From assembly GCF_964026445.1 (NCBI RefSeq), contig NZ_OZ032150.1:558001-622000 (forward strand): a DNA stretch of 64,000 nt. Reading direction: 5' to 3'. Source of the DNA: Rickettsia endosymbiont of Cantharis rufa (GTDB taxonomy: Bacteria > Pseudomonadota > Alphaproteobacteria > Rickettsiales > Rickettsiaceae). A program made the position numbers and the translations under genes. Every line of letters begins with the position of its first letter. The stretch's first letter is position 1. Under the pieces are notes generated by a model. It was not told the origin of the DNA, did no database searches, and saw only the letters and a list, made by a program, of their open reading frames with translations. Positions 11,517 through 21,035 of this stretch are shown one piece after another.

Positions 11517-12800
11517 ATGTTATTATCAAAATATTTTTTGCCTGTTTTAAAGGAAGAACCAAGTGAAGCTCAAGTAACTTCGCATAAATTAATGCTTAGA
11601 AGCGGAATGATTAGACAACAAGCAGCAGGGATTTATACTTGGCTTCCACTCGGTTTAAAGGTACTTATGAATATCGAGAATATAGTACGCTCGAATATGG
11701 ATAAAGCGGGAGCTTTAGAAGTCTTAATGCCTTGCATTCAACCGGCACATTTATGGATGGAATCGGGGCGTTTTGATAATTACGGTAAGGAAATGTTAAA
11801 ATTTCAAGATCGTCACGATAATACCTTACTATTTGGCCCAACTAACGAAGATATGATTACGGATATTTTTCGTCATAATATTAAGTCATATAAGGATTTG
11901 CCAAAAAACCTTTATCATATCCAATGGAAATTTCGTGATGAGATTAGACCACGTTTTGGTGTTATGAGAGGACGAGAGTTTCTTATGAAAGATGCTTATT
12001 CTTTTGATATAAACGAAGAAAATGCCGTAAAAACTTATAATCAAATGTATAAGGTTTATATTAATACTTTCAGGGATTTAGGCGTATTTGCTATTCCTGT
12101 TATTGCTGATAATGGTCCGATAGGCGGTAATTTAAGCCATGAATTTCATATTATTGCTGAAACTGGTGAAAGTACTATTTATTACGATAAAAGATTTAAG
12201 GCGTTAAAAGATAATTCTGATATTGATGTAGAGGAAATTAAAGGCTGGTACGCAGCCGTCGAAGAAAAGCATGACGTGAATAAATTACCTATATCTGGAC
12301 AAGAAATAACTAGCAGTAAAGGGATAGAAGTTGGGCATATTTTTTATATTGGCTCAAAATATTCGGTTAATATGAATGCTCTTATTAATGATGAGCATGG
12401 TAAACTTACTCCTGTTGAAATGAGTTCTTACGGCATAGGTATTTCAAGGTTAGTGGCGGCTATCATAGAAGCAAATTGTGATGAGAAAGGTATCATATGG
12501 CCTTCTAGCATTGCTCCCTTTAAAGTTTCTTTAATTAATTTAAATATTCATGATAGTAAATGCGTAGAGCTTGCGGCAAAAGCTTATAAAGAGTTATCAG
12601 ATCAAAATATAGAAGTATTGTATGACGATACCGAAGCACGTTCCGGCAGTAAATTCGCTACGCACGACCTTATCGGCTCGCCTTATCAAATTATAATCGG
12701 TCCTAAAAAAGCCGCAAATAATATCGTTGAATTAAAAGACCGTAAAATCGGAGTGATGGAGGATATTGTGGCAGATAGTCTTATTAATTGTATCAAATAA
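11517..12800 (+). CDS. proS: Prolyl-tRNA synthetase
   Basis: Charges tRNA-Pro with proline. 427 residues, the short form usual in Alphaproteobacteria, which lacks the large editing insertion. Class-II motif 1 lies around [19 protein letters not shown], motif 2 around [19 protein letters not shown] and motif 3 around [17 protein letters not shown]. The C-terminal anticodon-binding domain ends with [17 protein letters not shown]. The fic remnant begins 8 bases downstream. Confidence 0.97.
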   Translation: MLLSKYFLPVLKEEPSEAQVTSHKLMLRSGMIRQQAAGIYTWLPLGLKVLMNIENIVRSNMDKAGALEVLMPCIQPAHLWMESGRFDNYGKEMLKFQDRHDNTLLFGPTNEDMITDIFRHNIKSYKDLPKNLYHIQWKFRDEIRPRFGVMRGREFLMKDAYSFDINEENAVKTYNQMYKVYINTFRDLGVFAIPVIADNGPIGGNLSHEFHIIAETGESTIYYDKRFKALKDNSDIDVEEIKGWYAAVEEKHDVNKLPISGQEITSSKGIEVGHIFYIGSKYSVNMNALINDEHGKLTPVEMSSYGIGISRLVAAIIEANCDEKGIIWPSSIAPFKVSLINLNIHDSKCVELAAKAYKELSDQNIEVLYDDTEARSGSKFATHDLIGSPYQIIIGPKKAANNIVELKDRKIGVMEDIVADSLINCIK

Positions 12801-13080
12801 TATAGACAGTGATAGTATCATATCATGAACAACAAACACCTTTTCAAATAACTAGTAAAATCTTGGGATTACCACAAGATATTTCTTATGAGCTCGGTAT
12901 TTTAGCAGGTAGCACGCTATACTCTCAACCTGTAAAACTTCGCAAAAATAATCAAATTAAAACTATCCATTCTTCTTTAGCAATTGAAGGAAATAGTTTA
13001 AGCGTAGAGCAGATAACCGATATAATAAACGGCAAGCGCGTGCTCGCTCCTGAAAAAGATATTTTAGAAGTAAATAATGC

Positions 13081-13253
13081 GGTCGTGCCCCCGTATTGCA
13101 GTTTAGCGTGAATAGTCTATAATCCTCAAACAGTAATAAGAGAGAATTATAGTTAAGGAGTTATGGCAAGAATATATGTTAAGTGTAGATATTGTAACGA
13201 CACAGAAAAAGTAGTAAAGGCGGGATATTCAATTTCAAAACAACAGAGATATC
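13081..13253 (+). mobile_element. IS1-family left-end fragment
   Basis: Starts with the end sequence GGTCGTGCCCCCGTATTGCA and matches copy A through the first part of the transposase (…KAGYSISKQQRY). It then breaks off into an IS3-family fragment. Confidence 0.8.
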
Positions 13254-13257
13254 TATA

Positions 13258-13626
13258 ATGAACTGAAAAAATTGGACAAAAAATAGTTGGTGTATCTTGG
13301 TAATAAGTTAGAATGCAGGCAATAACTTATAGGATATAAAATGACAAGAAAACAGATACGGAATTTCAGTGCTAAAGAGAAGACAAGGATAGTGTTAGAA
13401 TTATTAAAAGAGGATGTAACAATATCACAGTTATCATCTAAATATGAGGTTAGCAGCAATAGCATATCACATTGAAAGAAGTAGTTTTATCAAATGCAGC
13501 GATAGCATTTGAGCCAGCCAAGGTAGTTAGTGAATATCAAGAGCAAATTAATAGACTTAAGGAACAGAATGATGAACTAGCGAAGGATTTGGGGAAAACT
13601 ACAATCGAGAGGGATTGGGTAGTGGG
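13258..13626 (+). mobile_element. IS3-family OrfA fragment
   Basis: From an ATG at 13341 the frame reads MTRKQIRNFSAKEKTRIVLE and VSSNSISH, the helix-turn-helix OrfA of IS3-type elements. A UGA replaces the expected tryptophan. Sense resumes in another frame (EVVLSNAAIAFEPAKVVSEY, EQINRLKEQNDELAKD, leucine-zipper-like) until copy B of IS1 cuts it at 13627. OrfB is missing. Confidence 0.75.
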
Positions 13627-14456
13627 GGCCGCACCTCCATTTTACAGATGTGGATATTAAATGCTATACGTTCAATAAGAGTTCCGATGACTTTATCATG
13701 AATATCCAATGACTTGGAAAAACAAATTGTTTTACGTGTCAGTCTTTTGCATCTTGTTCTAAGATTTAAGTTACCCCGTTCTATCCGTTGAGTATATTTT
13801 TTACTAACAATGTGTTTTTTGGGATCTAATAACCTAGCATAACTTCCCCATCCATCTGTAAAGTAAAAAGTAACCTTAAAATCCTCCGGTTTTTTTCAGT
13901 AATGATTCTGATGTGCTATCACATCTTGTACCAAAAGTATAAGCAACTACTTTTAACAAAATCTTATCCAAAGAATACCAAAGCCATCTTTGTTTGGATT
14001 TATTCTGTACATAAGACCATTGTTCATCTATTTCAGGAGCAATAATTACTTCTATCGTATTGATAGAATGATTTATCTTTTTTAACGCTAGATTTTTTTA
14101 AAACACGGATAACCGTATTGATACCCACTTTTAATACTCTTACTGTATCCCTAACTCCAGAGCCATTGATTGACATATCTACTATCTGAGTCTTGACTCC
14201 AGGCTTAGAGGCATTATTAATATATTACAGTTAAAAATATCGATTACACTGCTTGCATTGATATCTCTGTTGTTTTGAAATTGAATATCCCGCCTTTACT
14301 ACTTTTTCTGTGTCGTTATAATATCTACACTTAACATCTATTCTTGATCTACACTTAACATATATTCTTGTCATAACTCCTTAACTATAATTCTCTCTTA
14401 TTACTGTTTGAGGATTATAGACTATTCATGCTAAGCTGCAATACGGGGGCGCGACC
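13627..14456 (-). mobile_element. IS1-family element, frameshifted (copy B)
   Basis: 830 bases in reverse orientation, with ends GGCCGCACCTCCATTTTACA and GCAATACGGGGGCGCGACC. It carries a tandem 24-base duplication at the transposase start, giving ARIDVKCR twice. Internal frameshifts match copies C and D. No direct repeat flanks it. Confidence 0.85.
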
Positions 14457-15045
14457 ACTTTATTAATGCAGGATTTATTTGATTTTATAAATAAAAATGA
14501 CGGTACTTCCGGAATAATTAAGGCTTGTATATTTCATTATGAGTTTGAGTTTATTCATCCTTTTTCAGATGGTAATGGACGCATCGGTAGGTTATGGCAA
14601 CAATTATTATTAATGCAAACTAATAAAATTTTTGAGCATATTTCCGTTGAAAGTTTAATTAGAAATAATCAAAACGAATATTATAGTGTCTTAAGCAAAT
14701 GTTATAAACTCGGTGAATCAACGTTATTTATCGAGTTTATGCTTAATCAAATAGTTGTAACATTAAGATTATATAGTAATAATGTAGTATATGAAGCGAG
14801 TACTCCTTTAGCCAGAATGGAATTTGCCAAGGTTAATTTAATGGATAAATGGTTTTCTAGAAAAGATTATATTAGTTGTACATAAAAATATTTCTACGGC
14901 AACGGCTAGTAGAGATTTAATTTACGGTTTAGAACATAAACTTTTAATAAGTAAAGGTGATAAGAATCAGACTTATTATAAGTTTGTGTAGTTTTTAATG
15001 TCATTTCCGCAAAGGCGAAGTCCTGTTGTGTGAATCAATTTCACC

Positions 15046-15360
15046 GCTGTCATCCCGTGGCTTGACCACGGGATCCAGAAAAATACTAAAATTATTAGTA
15101 TTTTTTATTGTTTTTATGGACCCCGCGGTCAAGCCTATAGTACCGAACAATTTTTATTCTATGTCATTCCCTCGAAGGCGGGAATCCATTACTTTAAAGC
15201 CTTCTTAAAGCTTAATTTGAAAAGTAAAAAATCTTTGAAATTAAGATTTTTCAAAAGCTCAATTTATCTCGTTTTACCCTTGATTCCCGCTTCCGCGGGA
15301 ATGACACCGAGGGCTTTTTAAAAAATGTCCAGTACTATAGGTCAAGCCACGGGGTGACAC
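15046..15360. repeat. Palindrome with ATCCCGTGGCTTGACCACGG arms, split by a mini-element
   Basis: Left arm GTCATCCCGTGGCTTGACCA. The right arm, once the insert at 15136-15339 is removed, reads CCCCGCGGTCAAGCCACGGG. The family recurs at about 38.7 kb, in slt and in murD. From 14992 to 15045 there is only a half-arm of the other family, and 15361-15423 holds the end of a third repeat type. No gene lies in this stretch. Confidence 0.8.
15136..15339. mobile_element. MITE-like 204-base element with terminal inverted repeats
   Basis: The ends TATAGTACCGAACA and TGTCCAGTACTATA are imperfect inverted repeats. The insert is flanked by GGTCAAGCC at 15127-15135 and 15340-15348. Removing the insert plus one flank restores an uninterrupted right arm of the host palindrome, which strongly supports a true 9-base target duplication. 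Inside it is a CATTCCC…GGGAATG palindrome (about 15160-15316). There is no coding capacity. Confidence 0.75.
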
Positions 15361-15423
15361 AGTGGGTTTTATCGGTCCACGCAACAATACCTCCTCGCAA
15401 TGACAGGTAGTATCCACGTAACA

Positions 15424-17346
15424 ATACCTACTTCGAGTCATGCAACAACGCTTTATTATCTAGTTCGGCTAGTTTGTTTGCTTTCTTCTCCTCTTTTTCT
15501 AACAGTTTGGCTGTGTTCGGTTCAAGTACCTTATATTTTCCTAAATTAATTGCACTTTCTGCAATCACTCCTAAAACTTTTGGATCTGTTGATAACTTTA
15601 ATACTGATCCTATCATAGAAATATATTTACCCTTACTAAATTTATCAGCAATATTAATTAAGTCAGGAGCATGTTCACTTGCTATATTAACTAGCTTTTC
15701 TCAACCTAATTTTAATTTTTGTCCTATAGAAGTTTCTTTTAGGAACTAATTTACTACTGGTCCTAAAGTATTAGCATGTTTTTCTAACAGTTCAAGAAGC
15801 TCTTGTTGAATAACTTTCTTTATCTCTGAACTATCATTTTGTAGTTGTATTACTGAATTAATCAATCCTTTTACTTCTTTTGATTTTTCTTCTTTTGGAA
15901 GTGATTTAATTAACTGGGCTTTTTGTATTATATCAGCAACTTTCTCACTTTCAGCGAGGCTAGGGCTAGCAAGCTTAGTAAACGAGGGCAAAGCGCCTGC
16001 TAAAAAAGCATTGATGTATCTAGGGCTTTACGTATGAGTTCCGGTTTTATGGCCGATGATTTTATTTTTTCTGCTACTATAGGATTACCTAATATACTCA
16101 ATATATCTTGTTTATTAGTATCTAGGTATTTAGGAAGCTCCTCTTTTAATATAGGAGCTAAATTATCGATAGCTTTTTTAGCATTATTTACTAACTTTAT
16201 TACTTCAGTTTTTTTGCCTGTAATAACTCTTTTTTTAATTCAGTGTTTACTCCCTCTAGTCCTAGGTTGGTATTAGTTCAAAGTTGGTTTTCTTTAAATT
16301 ACCTAAAAGCTTCTATAGCAAATGGAGTACTTTCTATTAATTTATCACTAGAATTTGCAATCAGTTCTATGGTATTTTTAAGAAATTCAGGTGCAACGAA
16401 TTTTTGTACTTTGTTGTTTAAAATATTTTCTTTAACCTGAGTTAATTCTTTTTGATTCTCAGGCTTTTTTAAAAATTCTACTAGATTTTCTTTAAGAAGA
16501 GGATTTACTTTATCTGAAGTGATAATGTCATGGATGTTCTTTAATATATTTGCCTGAGACCCGGGAGTTTTTTTTTGTTTAATATTTTTATATACTTCTT
16601 GTACTTTTGGATTTAAATCACCACTTAGTGCATTAGATGCTAAATCTACTCCTAATGTAGTTAATTCCCTGAAGAATCTAGGGCTTAATCCCCCTAACAC
16701 ATTTATTTTTTCTAGCTCTGAGGTCTGAAAGTTTTTTTTAGTTACCTTAGCAAGTCTTTTATTTAAAATTGGTGTAAGTACGTATAGCACAACAGTAGAT
16801 TGCAAGATGGTTTCTTTTGACGCATTAGATATCGATTCAGAATGTAAAATAGAAGAAACTTTTTTTTATAAGAGGTGCTGCGTCCGCTATCATCTTGCTA
16901 GTAGCTTCAATAGAGCTTGATTGATTAGCCGCATTTTTGGCATCTTTCAGGTTATTATATTCTGTTATAAGATCTGGCAGAACTTGTGCTTCTTCCCATG
17001 TAAATTGTAATGCACTAGCACCATCTTCGACTGCCGCCGTAATTCTTTGCATTATGCCTAAATTATTATCAGCAAGTGGTAATTGTAGTTCTAAATATTC
17101 TTTATTTAAATCATCATATTTTTTATTACCGGTGTTTATGCCAAGAGTTACCCATCCAGCTTCAAGATAAGAAAGATTTCGATATTCTTCTTTAAGTTGT
17201 TGTTCAAGTTTTTGTTCTCTTTTCTCTTTATCAATAGCTTCGTTTGACTCTGGACTTTTAGACGCTTCTAATACCTTTATAAGTGTTCTACTTATTGTAA
17301 TAAACCAGCTCTTGGCTTTATAGTTTTTTATTGATATTATTATCAA
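15424..17346 (-). pseudogene. Large decayed gene of unknown function
   Basis: Minus-strand coding sense runs from 17346 down to 15428 but hops between frames. The pieces are AAVEDGASALQFTWEEAQVL, then (after an A8 run near 16860) KVSSILHSESISNASKET and LGGLSPRFFRELTTLGVD, then LAPILKEELPKYLDTNKQ, then SEKVADIIQKAQLIKSLPKE and finally AKLLEKEEKKANKLAEL. The ancestral protein was about 630 residues, helical and charged, without membrane segments. I do not recognise the family. Confidence 0.6.
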
Positions 17347-17387
17347 TATGCTAGACTACCATTGTATAAATATTATAGATTATTGAC

Positions 17388-17594
17388 ATGAAAAATTTTA
17401 TAAAATATTTGCTCCTTACTTTTTTATATATAGCGATAACGGTAATAGTTGCTTATATGATTTTGGCTCAAACGATTCCTAATGACGGGCAATGTCATAT
17501 GATGGATAGACCGCCCGTTATTCATTATATTTTAGCTGCAATTATTACTGCTTTACCGATGTTAGTTTTAATATATAGTAGAAAGAAAAAATAA
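17388..17594 (+). CDS. Small two-helix membrane protein, function unknown
   Basis: 68 residues. Two hydrophobic segments (about 5-26 and 46-63) flank a short loop [12 protein letters not shown], and the C-terminus is SRKKK. It ends 4 bases before ruvA, so it is likely the first gene of the ruvA transcript. I do not recognise the family. Intact length and tight spacing favour a real gene. Confidence 0.6.
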   Translation: MKNFIKYLLLTFLYIAITVIVAYMILAQTIPNDGQCHMMDRPPVIHYILAAIITALPMLVLIYSRKKK

Positions 17595-17598
17595 TTAT

Positions 17599-18210
17599 AT
17601 GATCGGTAAATTAAGTGGTAAGATTGATTCCCAAGGTGATGATTACGTTATAATTGACGTAAACGGGGTAGGGTACTTAGTCTATGCCCCGGGTAAGACT
17701 TTAGGTAAACTTGCTGAAGGGGAGTTTTACAAACTATTTATCGAAACCCATGTTAGAGAGGAACATATCCATCTTTACGGTTTTTTGACTCTAGAAGAGA
17801 AGAGTTTTTTTAATTTACTGCAATCCGTGAACGGTATAGGTACAAGAATGGCTTTGTCTATCTTATCAAGACTTACGCCTGCGGATATCCAAATTGCTAT
17901 AAATAATGAAGATAAAGATATGTTTAAAGCAATATCAGGAGTAGGAGCTAAACTTGCCGAGCGTATAGTGTTAGAGCTGAAAGGTAAAGTAGCAAAAATA
18001 TCAAGTGGCCCTGCTATTATTAAAGATAGCTTAAATATCAAAAATATCACCCCCGTCGCAAGTAACGAAGTAATAAAAGCTTTAGTAAATCTAGGCTTTT
18101 CTAGGTTTGAAGCCCAAAACACCGTGCAGGGGCTCATTATCCAAAATCCCGAAATTTCTATTGATGATTTAATCAAAACAGCCCTGAAAAATCGAAATTC
18201 ATTAGCTTAA
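17599..18210 (+). CDS. ruvA: Holliday junction DNA helicase subunit RuvA
   Basis: Tetrameric DNA-binding subunit that loads RuvB on Holliday junctions. 203 residues, normal. The N-terminal OB fold starts [20 protein letters not shown]. Helix-hairpin-helix motifs lie at [17 protein letters not shown] and [20 protein letters not shown]. The C-terminal RuvB-binding domain ends [11 protein letters not shown]. That last tail (18141-18200) is repeated twice more before ruvB, showing that the present 3' end was remade by an insertion. The other tail copies would end in RNSNF, so the native end may have differed by a few residues. Confidence 0.96.
   Translation: MIGKLSGKIDSQGDDYVIIDVNGVGYLVYAPGKTLGKLAEGEFYKLFIETHVREEHIHLYGFLTLEEKSFFNLLQSVNGIGTRMALSILSRLTPADIQIAINNEDKDMFKAISGVGAKLAERIVLELKGKVAKISSGPAIIKDSLNIKNITPVASNEVIKALVNLGFSRFEAQNTVQGLIIQNPEISIDDLIKTALKNRNSLA
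18141..18200 (+). repeat. ruvA 3'-end direct repeat, copy 1 (in the live gene)
   Basis: About 60 bases from CCAAAATCCCGAAATTTCTA to ATCGAAATTC. It diverges from the other copies exactly where the antitoxin cassette begins. Confidence 0.8.
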
Positions 18211-18483
18211 AGAAATATTTAATTTCATTCCTAGAGCTATAGCAGCGCGGTCTAAAGTATCAAGGGTAACATTAGGATTATTAGGGTTTAAAAATCTATC
18301 TACAGCTGATCTACTAGTTTCAATTTTTTCTGCCATTTCTGACTTTGTTATATGTTTTTGCTCCATAATTTGCTCTGCAAGAATACGCTTATGAGCTATT
18401 ACTGCCACTTCTTCTAATATTCCAATTTTATCAAGAAAATCATCAAAATTAGAATCTAAATGTTTTGGATTAATTTTATTCAT
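18202..18483 (-). CDS. XRE-family antitoxin-like transcriptional regulator
   Basis: 93 residues from the ATG at 18483, which is preceded by a strong GGGGTGGAG ribosome site; the longer upstream frame lacks such support. The HTH domain [34 protein letters not shown] and [12 protein letters not shown] is typical of HigA/NadS-like antitoxins. Its stop overlaps the ruvA stop tail-to-tail by 9 bases. No RelE/HigB-type toxin is found beside it. A palindromic operator overlaps its promoter, so autorepression is likely. It appears to be cargo of the segment that duplicated the ruvA tail. Confidence 0.75.
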   Translation of the reverse strand: MNKINPKHLDSNFDDFLDKIGILEEVAVIAHKRILAEQIMEQKHITKSEMAEKIETSRSAVDRFLNPNNPNVTLDTLDRAAIALGMKLNISLS

Positions 18484-18529
18484 AGCTCCACCCCTTTTCT
18501 TCTTTGTAAGAGTTTTTGATATATTGAGC

Positions 18530-18558
18530 ATTGTAATAATGTACCATAATTGGTACAA
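18530..18558 (-). promoter_or_regulatory. Promoter and palindromic operator of the antitoxin gene
   Basis: On the minus strand TTGTAC, a 17-base spacer and TACAAT form a -35/-10 pair (18558 to 18530). The perfect inverted repeat TGTACC-N6-GGTACA at 18540-18557 overlaps the -35 box and spacer, as expected of an autoregulatory site. Confidence 0.6.
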
Positions 18559-18627
18559 TTTAGCAATTAATAATAAAATAATAATAGACAATTTAGCAAT
18601 TTAAAAATGCCGTTCAAGACACTATTA

Positions 18628-18650
18628 CCCGAAATCTCTATTGATGAATT
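18628..18650 (+). repeat. ruvA 3'-end direct repeat, copy 2 (first half; second half 19481-19526)
   Basis: CCCGAAATCTCTATTGATGA… interrupted by IS1 copy C and continued by GATGAATTAATCAAAACAAC after it. The joined copy would encode [20 protein letters not shown], ending in its own stop. Confidence 0.8.
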
Positions 18651-19480
18651 GGTCGCACCTCCATTTTACAGATGTGAATATTAAAAGGCTATACGTTCAA
18701 TAAGAGTTCCGATGACTTTATCATGAATATCCAATGACTTGGAAAAACAAATTGTTTTACGTGTCAGTCTTTTGCATCTTGTTCTAAGATTTAAGTTACC
18801 CCGTTCTATCCGTTGAGTATATTTTTTACTAACAATGTGTTTTTTGGGATCTAATAACCTAGCATAACTTCCCTATCCATCTGTAAAGTAAAAAGTAACC
18901 TTAAAATCCTCCGGTTTTTTTCAGTAATGATTCTGATGTGCTATCACATCTTGTACCAAAAGTATAAGCAACTACTTTTAACAAAATCTTATCCAAAGAA
19001 TACCAAAGCCATCTTTGTTTGGATTTATTCTGTACATAAGACCATTGTTCATCTATTTCAGGAGCAATAATTACTTCTATCGTATTGATAGAATGATTTA
19101 TCTTTTTTAACGCTAGATTTTTTTAAAACACGGATAACCGTATTGATACCCACTTTTAATACTCTTACTGTATCCCTAACTCCAGAGCCATTGATTGACA
19201 TATCTACTATCTGAGTCTTGACTCCAGGCTTAGAGGCATTATTAATATATTACAGTTAAAAATATCGATTACACTGCTTGCATTGATATCTCTGTTGTTT
19301 TGAAATTGAATATCCCGCCTTTACTACTTTTTCTGTGTCGTTACAATATCTACACTTAACATCTATTCTTGATCTACACTTAACATCTATTCTTGCCATA
19401 ACTCCTTAACTATAATTCTCTCTTATTACTGTTTGAGGATTATAGACTATTCATGCTAAGCTGCAATACGGGGCACGACC
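18651..19480 (-). mobile_element. IS1-family element with target duplication (copy C)
   Basis: 830 bases, ends GGTCGCACCTCCATTTTACA and GCAATACGGGGCACGACC. It is flanked by the 8-base direct repeat GATGAATT (18643-18650 and 19481-19488), marking a simple transposition into ruvA-tail copy 2. It carries the 24-base in-frame duplication and the same frameshifts as copies B and D, so the transposase is not intact. Confidence 0.92.
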
Positions 19481-19585
19481 GATGAATTAATCAAAACAAC
19501 CCTAAAAAATCGAAATTCTAATTTTTAGTTGATAAATTAACAATTATTTTATATTAATCTTAGTAACTAAAAATTAATATAAATT

Positions 19586-20893
19586 ATGTTAGAATTGAAA
19601 ACTTTTTTAGAAAGTATAAATGCTGAAGAAACATTTAAAAAATTAGAACGTAATCCTTCTACCTTATATTTAAAACATGAGCATAATGCTTGGCATTCAG
19701 AAGAGAATTTAAGTAATTTATTTAACCTTTTAAGGGATGCTGGTATTAAAAGTTTGGTATTTATAGGTTTATCTGCAATTAAAAAAATGTTCCGAATTAC
19801 TAGATTAATTTTTAATAGATCCTGAATGTCGTATTACTAATATTAAAATAGATAGCAGTTTTGTAGATCATGAAAAACTTGCGATTATTCTAAAGACTTT
19901 AAAAAAATAATACTCCTCAAAAAATTGATTGGAGAAATACTAGGGTAAAAGCCTGTGAATTTAAGACATTTTTAGCTAATATTTCTCAAAAACCTAATTT
20001 AAAAATTTTATCTCTTCCTAATGTAGAAAATTACTCCTCAGACACAGATAGATAGTCTTAATAAATTTTTTTGCATGAGTAATGTTAATTCGTTTACATT
20101 AAGTTATTGTTTGATACGTAAAGATATAATAGAACTATTCCAATCAATAAAAATAATAAATTCAAGAGTTTATTTGAGGAATAATGCAAAATCTAATTCC
20201 TTACAATTCTTTGAAAAGTTTTTTCGAGATTCTCTTATTAATACTTTAGATATGAAGGGTTTTTATATAGATGATATAGGAGTGGCAGCTATATCTTATT
20301 TTCTAGAAAGGAATAACCACACTATCTCATTAAGCTTTTCTTTAGCTAGCGAAATAAGTGAAGAATCAATAGAAAAATTACTAACTTCAATAGGAAATAG
20401 TAAAGTTATTAGCTGTTCAATTAATATAGAACAAGAACAATAATTATCTAAAGCTATTAGAGAAATTACTGCTATAACTTTGAATAAAATAAAGCATGTA
20501 TCAGAAGAAATAGTAAAGGAAGTAGCTAAGGAAATAATACCAATCTTAAGAAATTTTTATGAAAAGAAGTTAAAAATCGCCGATAGCGAAACTTGTAAAT
20601 ATTTAAAATTATATCGAAATTTACATCTTAAAAAATATTAAAAGAACTAGAAGTAAACTATGACAATTTAGGCGCTATAACTAAAAATACAGATAAATAT
20701 ATTAATGAGTGTTTTTTTTGAAATGACAGGAATTGTAAAAAATACAGCAATAGGTGATTTACCCCTAGAAATAATGAGACATACAGCATCTTGCTTAAAA
20801 TTTTCAGATATAAAATCCACAAATGCGAAACCAGGGAATGTAGTACTCTTATCTGGGGAAGAGGGGACAAGCGAAGAGTGGGTGTTGTTATAA
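19586..20893 (+). pseudogene. Decayed leucine-rich-repeat-like gene with F-box-like end
   Basis: Pieces in sense order: MLELKTFLESINAEETFKKL with LFNLLRDAGIKSLVFIGLSA (LRR-like); shifted DPECRITNIKIDSSFVDHEK; MKGFYIDDIGVAAISYFLER; EEIVKEVAKEIIPILRNFYE; and last IGDLPLEIMRHTASCLKFSD. This last piece fits the L-P-x-E-I…L-x-x-x-D spacing of an F-box-like motif. Several stops and shifts kill it. It sits between ruvA-tail copies 2 and 3, so it looks like the cargo of a second insertion. The F-box reading is a motif-level guess. Confidence 0.55.
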
Positions 20894-20900
20894 TATTGCC

Positions 20901-20965
20901 CCAAATCCTGAAATTTCTATTGATGAATTAATCAAAACAGCCTTGAAAAATCGAAATTCTAATTT
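20901..20965 (+). repeat. ruvA 3'-end direct repeat, copy 3 (next to ruvB)
   Basis: CCAAATCCTGAAATTTCTAT through AATCGAAATTCTAATTTTC. It encodes [20 protein letters not shown] in frame but has no gene in front. Its position directly before ruvB suggests it is the original ruvA end. Confidence 0.8.
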
Positions 20966-21035
20966 TCAATTAAATTAAAATATAGCATAAAACTATTTTT
21001 TAGCTATTATTAGTCATTATATTTAATCTAAAATA

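Larger units (their letters stand above)
12809..14991 (+). pseudogene. Fic-family protein, interrupted by nested IS elements and internally deleted
   Basis: The 5' part starts at a GTG 8 bases after proS and reads to 13080. It carries HSSLAIEGNSLSVEQI, where S-x-x-x-E-G fits the inhibitory helix of self-controlled Fic enzymes. The 3' part resumes about 14461 with MQDLFDFINKND and contains the complete catalytic motif HPFSDGNGRIGR. A frameshift near 14880 moves the last part, STATASRDLIYGLEHKLL (winged-helix-like), into another frame ending at 14991. About 70-80 codons expected between the halves are missing, so IS insertion was accompanied by a deletion. Fic proteins usually AMPylate or deAMPylate target proteins. 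This one is dead. Confidence 0.85.

Noticed and set aside
16034..16440. Plus-strand ORFs of 80 and 65 codons
   Set aside because: They are antisense shadows of the decayed minus-strand gene, whose sense frames join into a coherent protein.
17775..18176. 133-codon minus-strand ORF
   Set aside because: Antisense to ruvA.
18484..18591. Longer N-terminus for the antitoxin
   Set aside because: This stretch holds the promoter and operator, and a strong ribosome site precedes the ATG at 18483.
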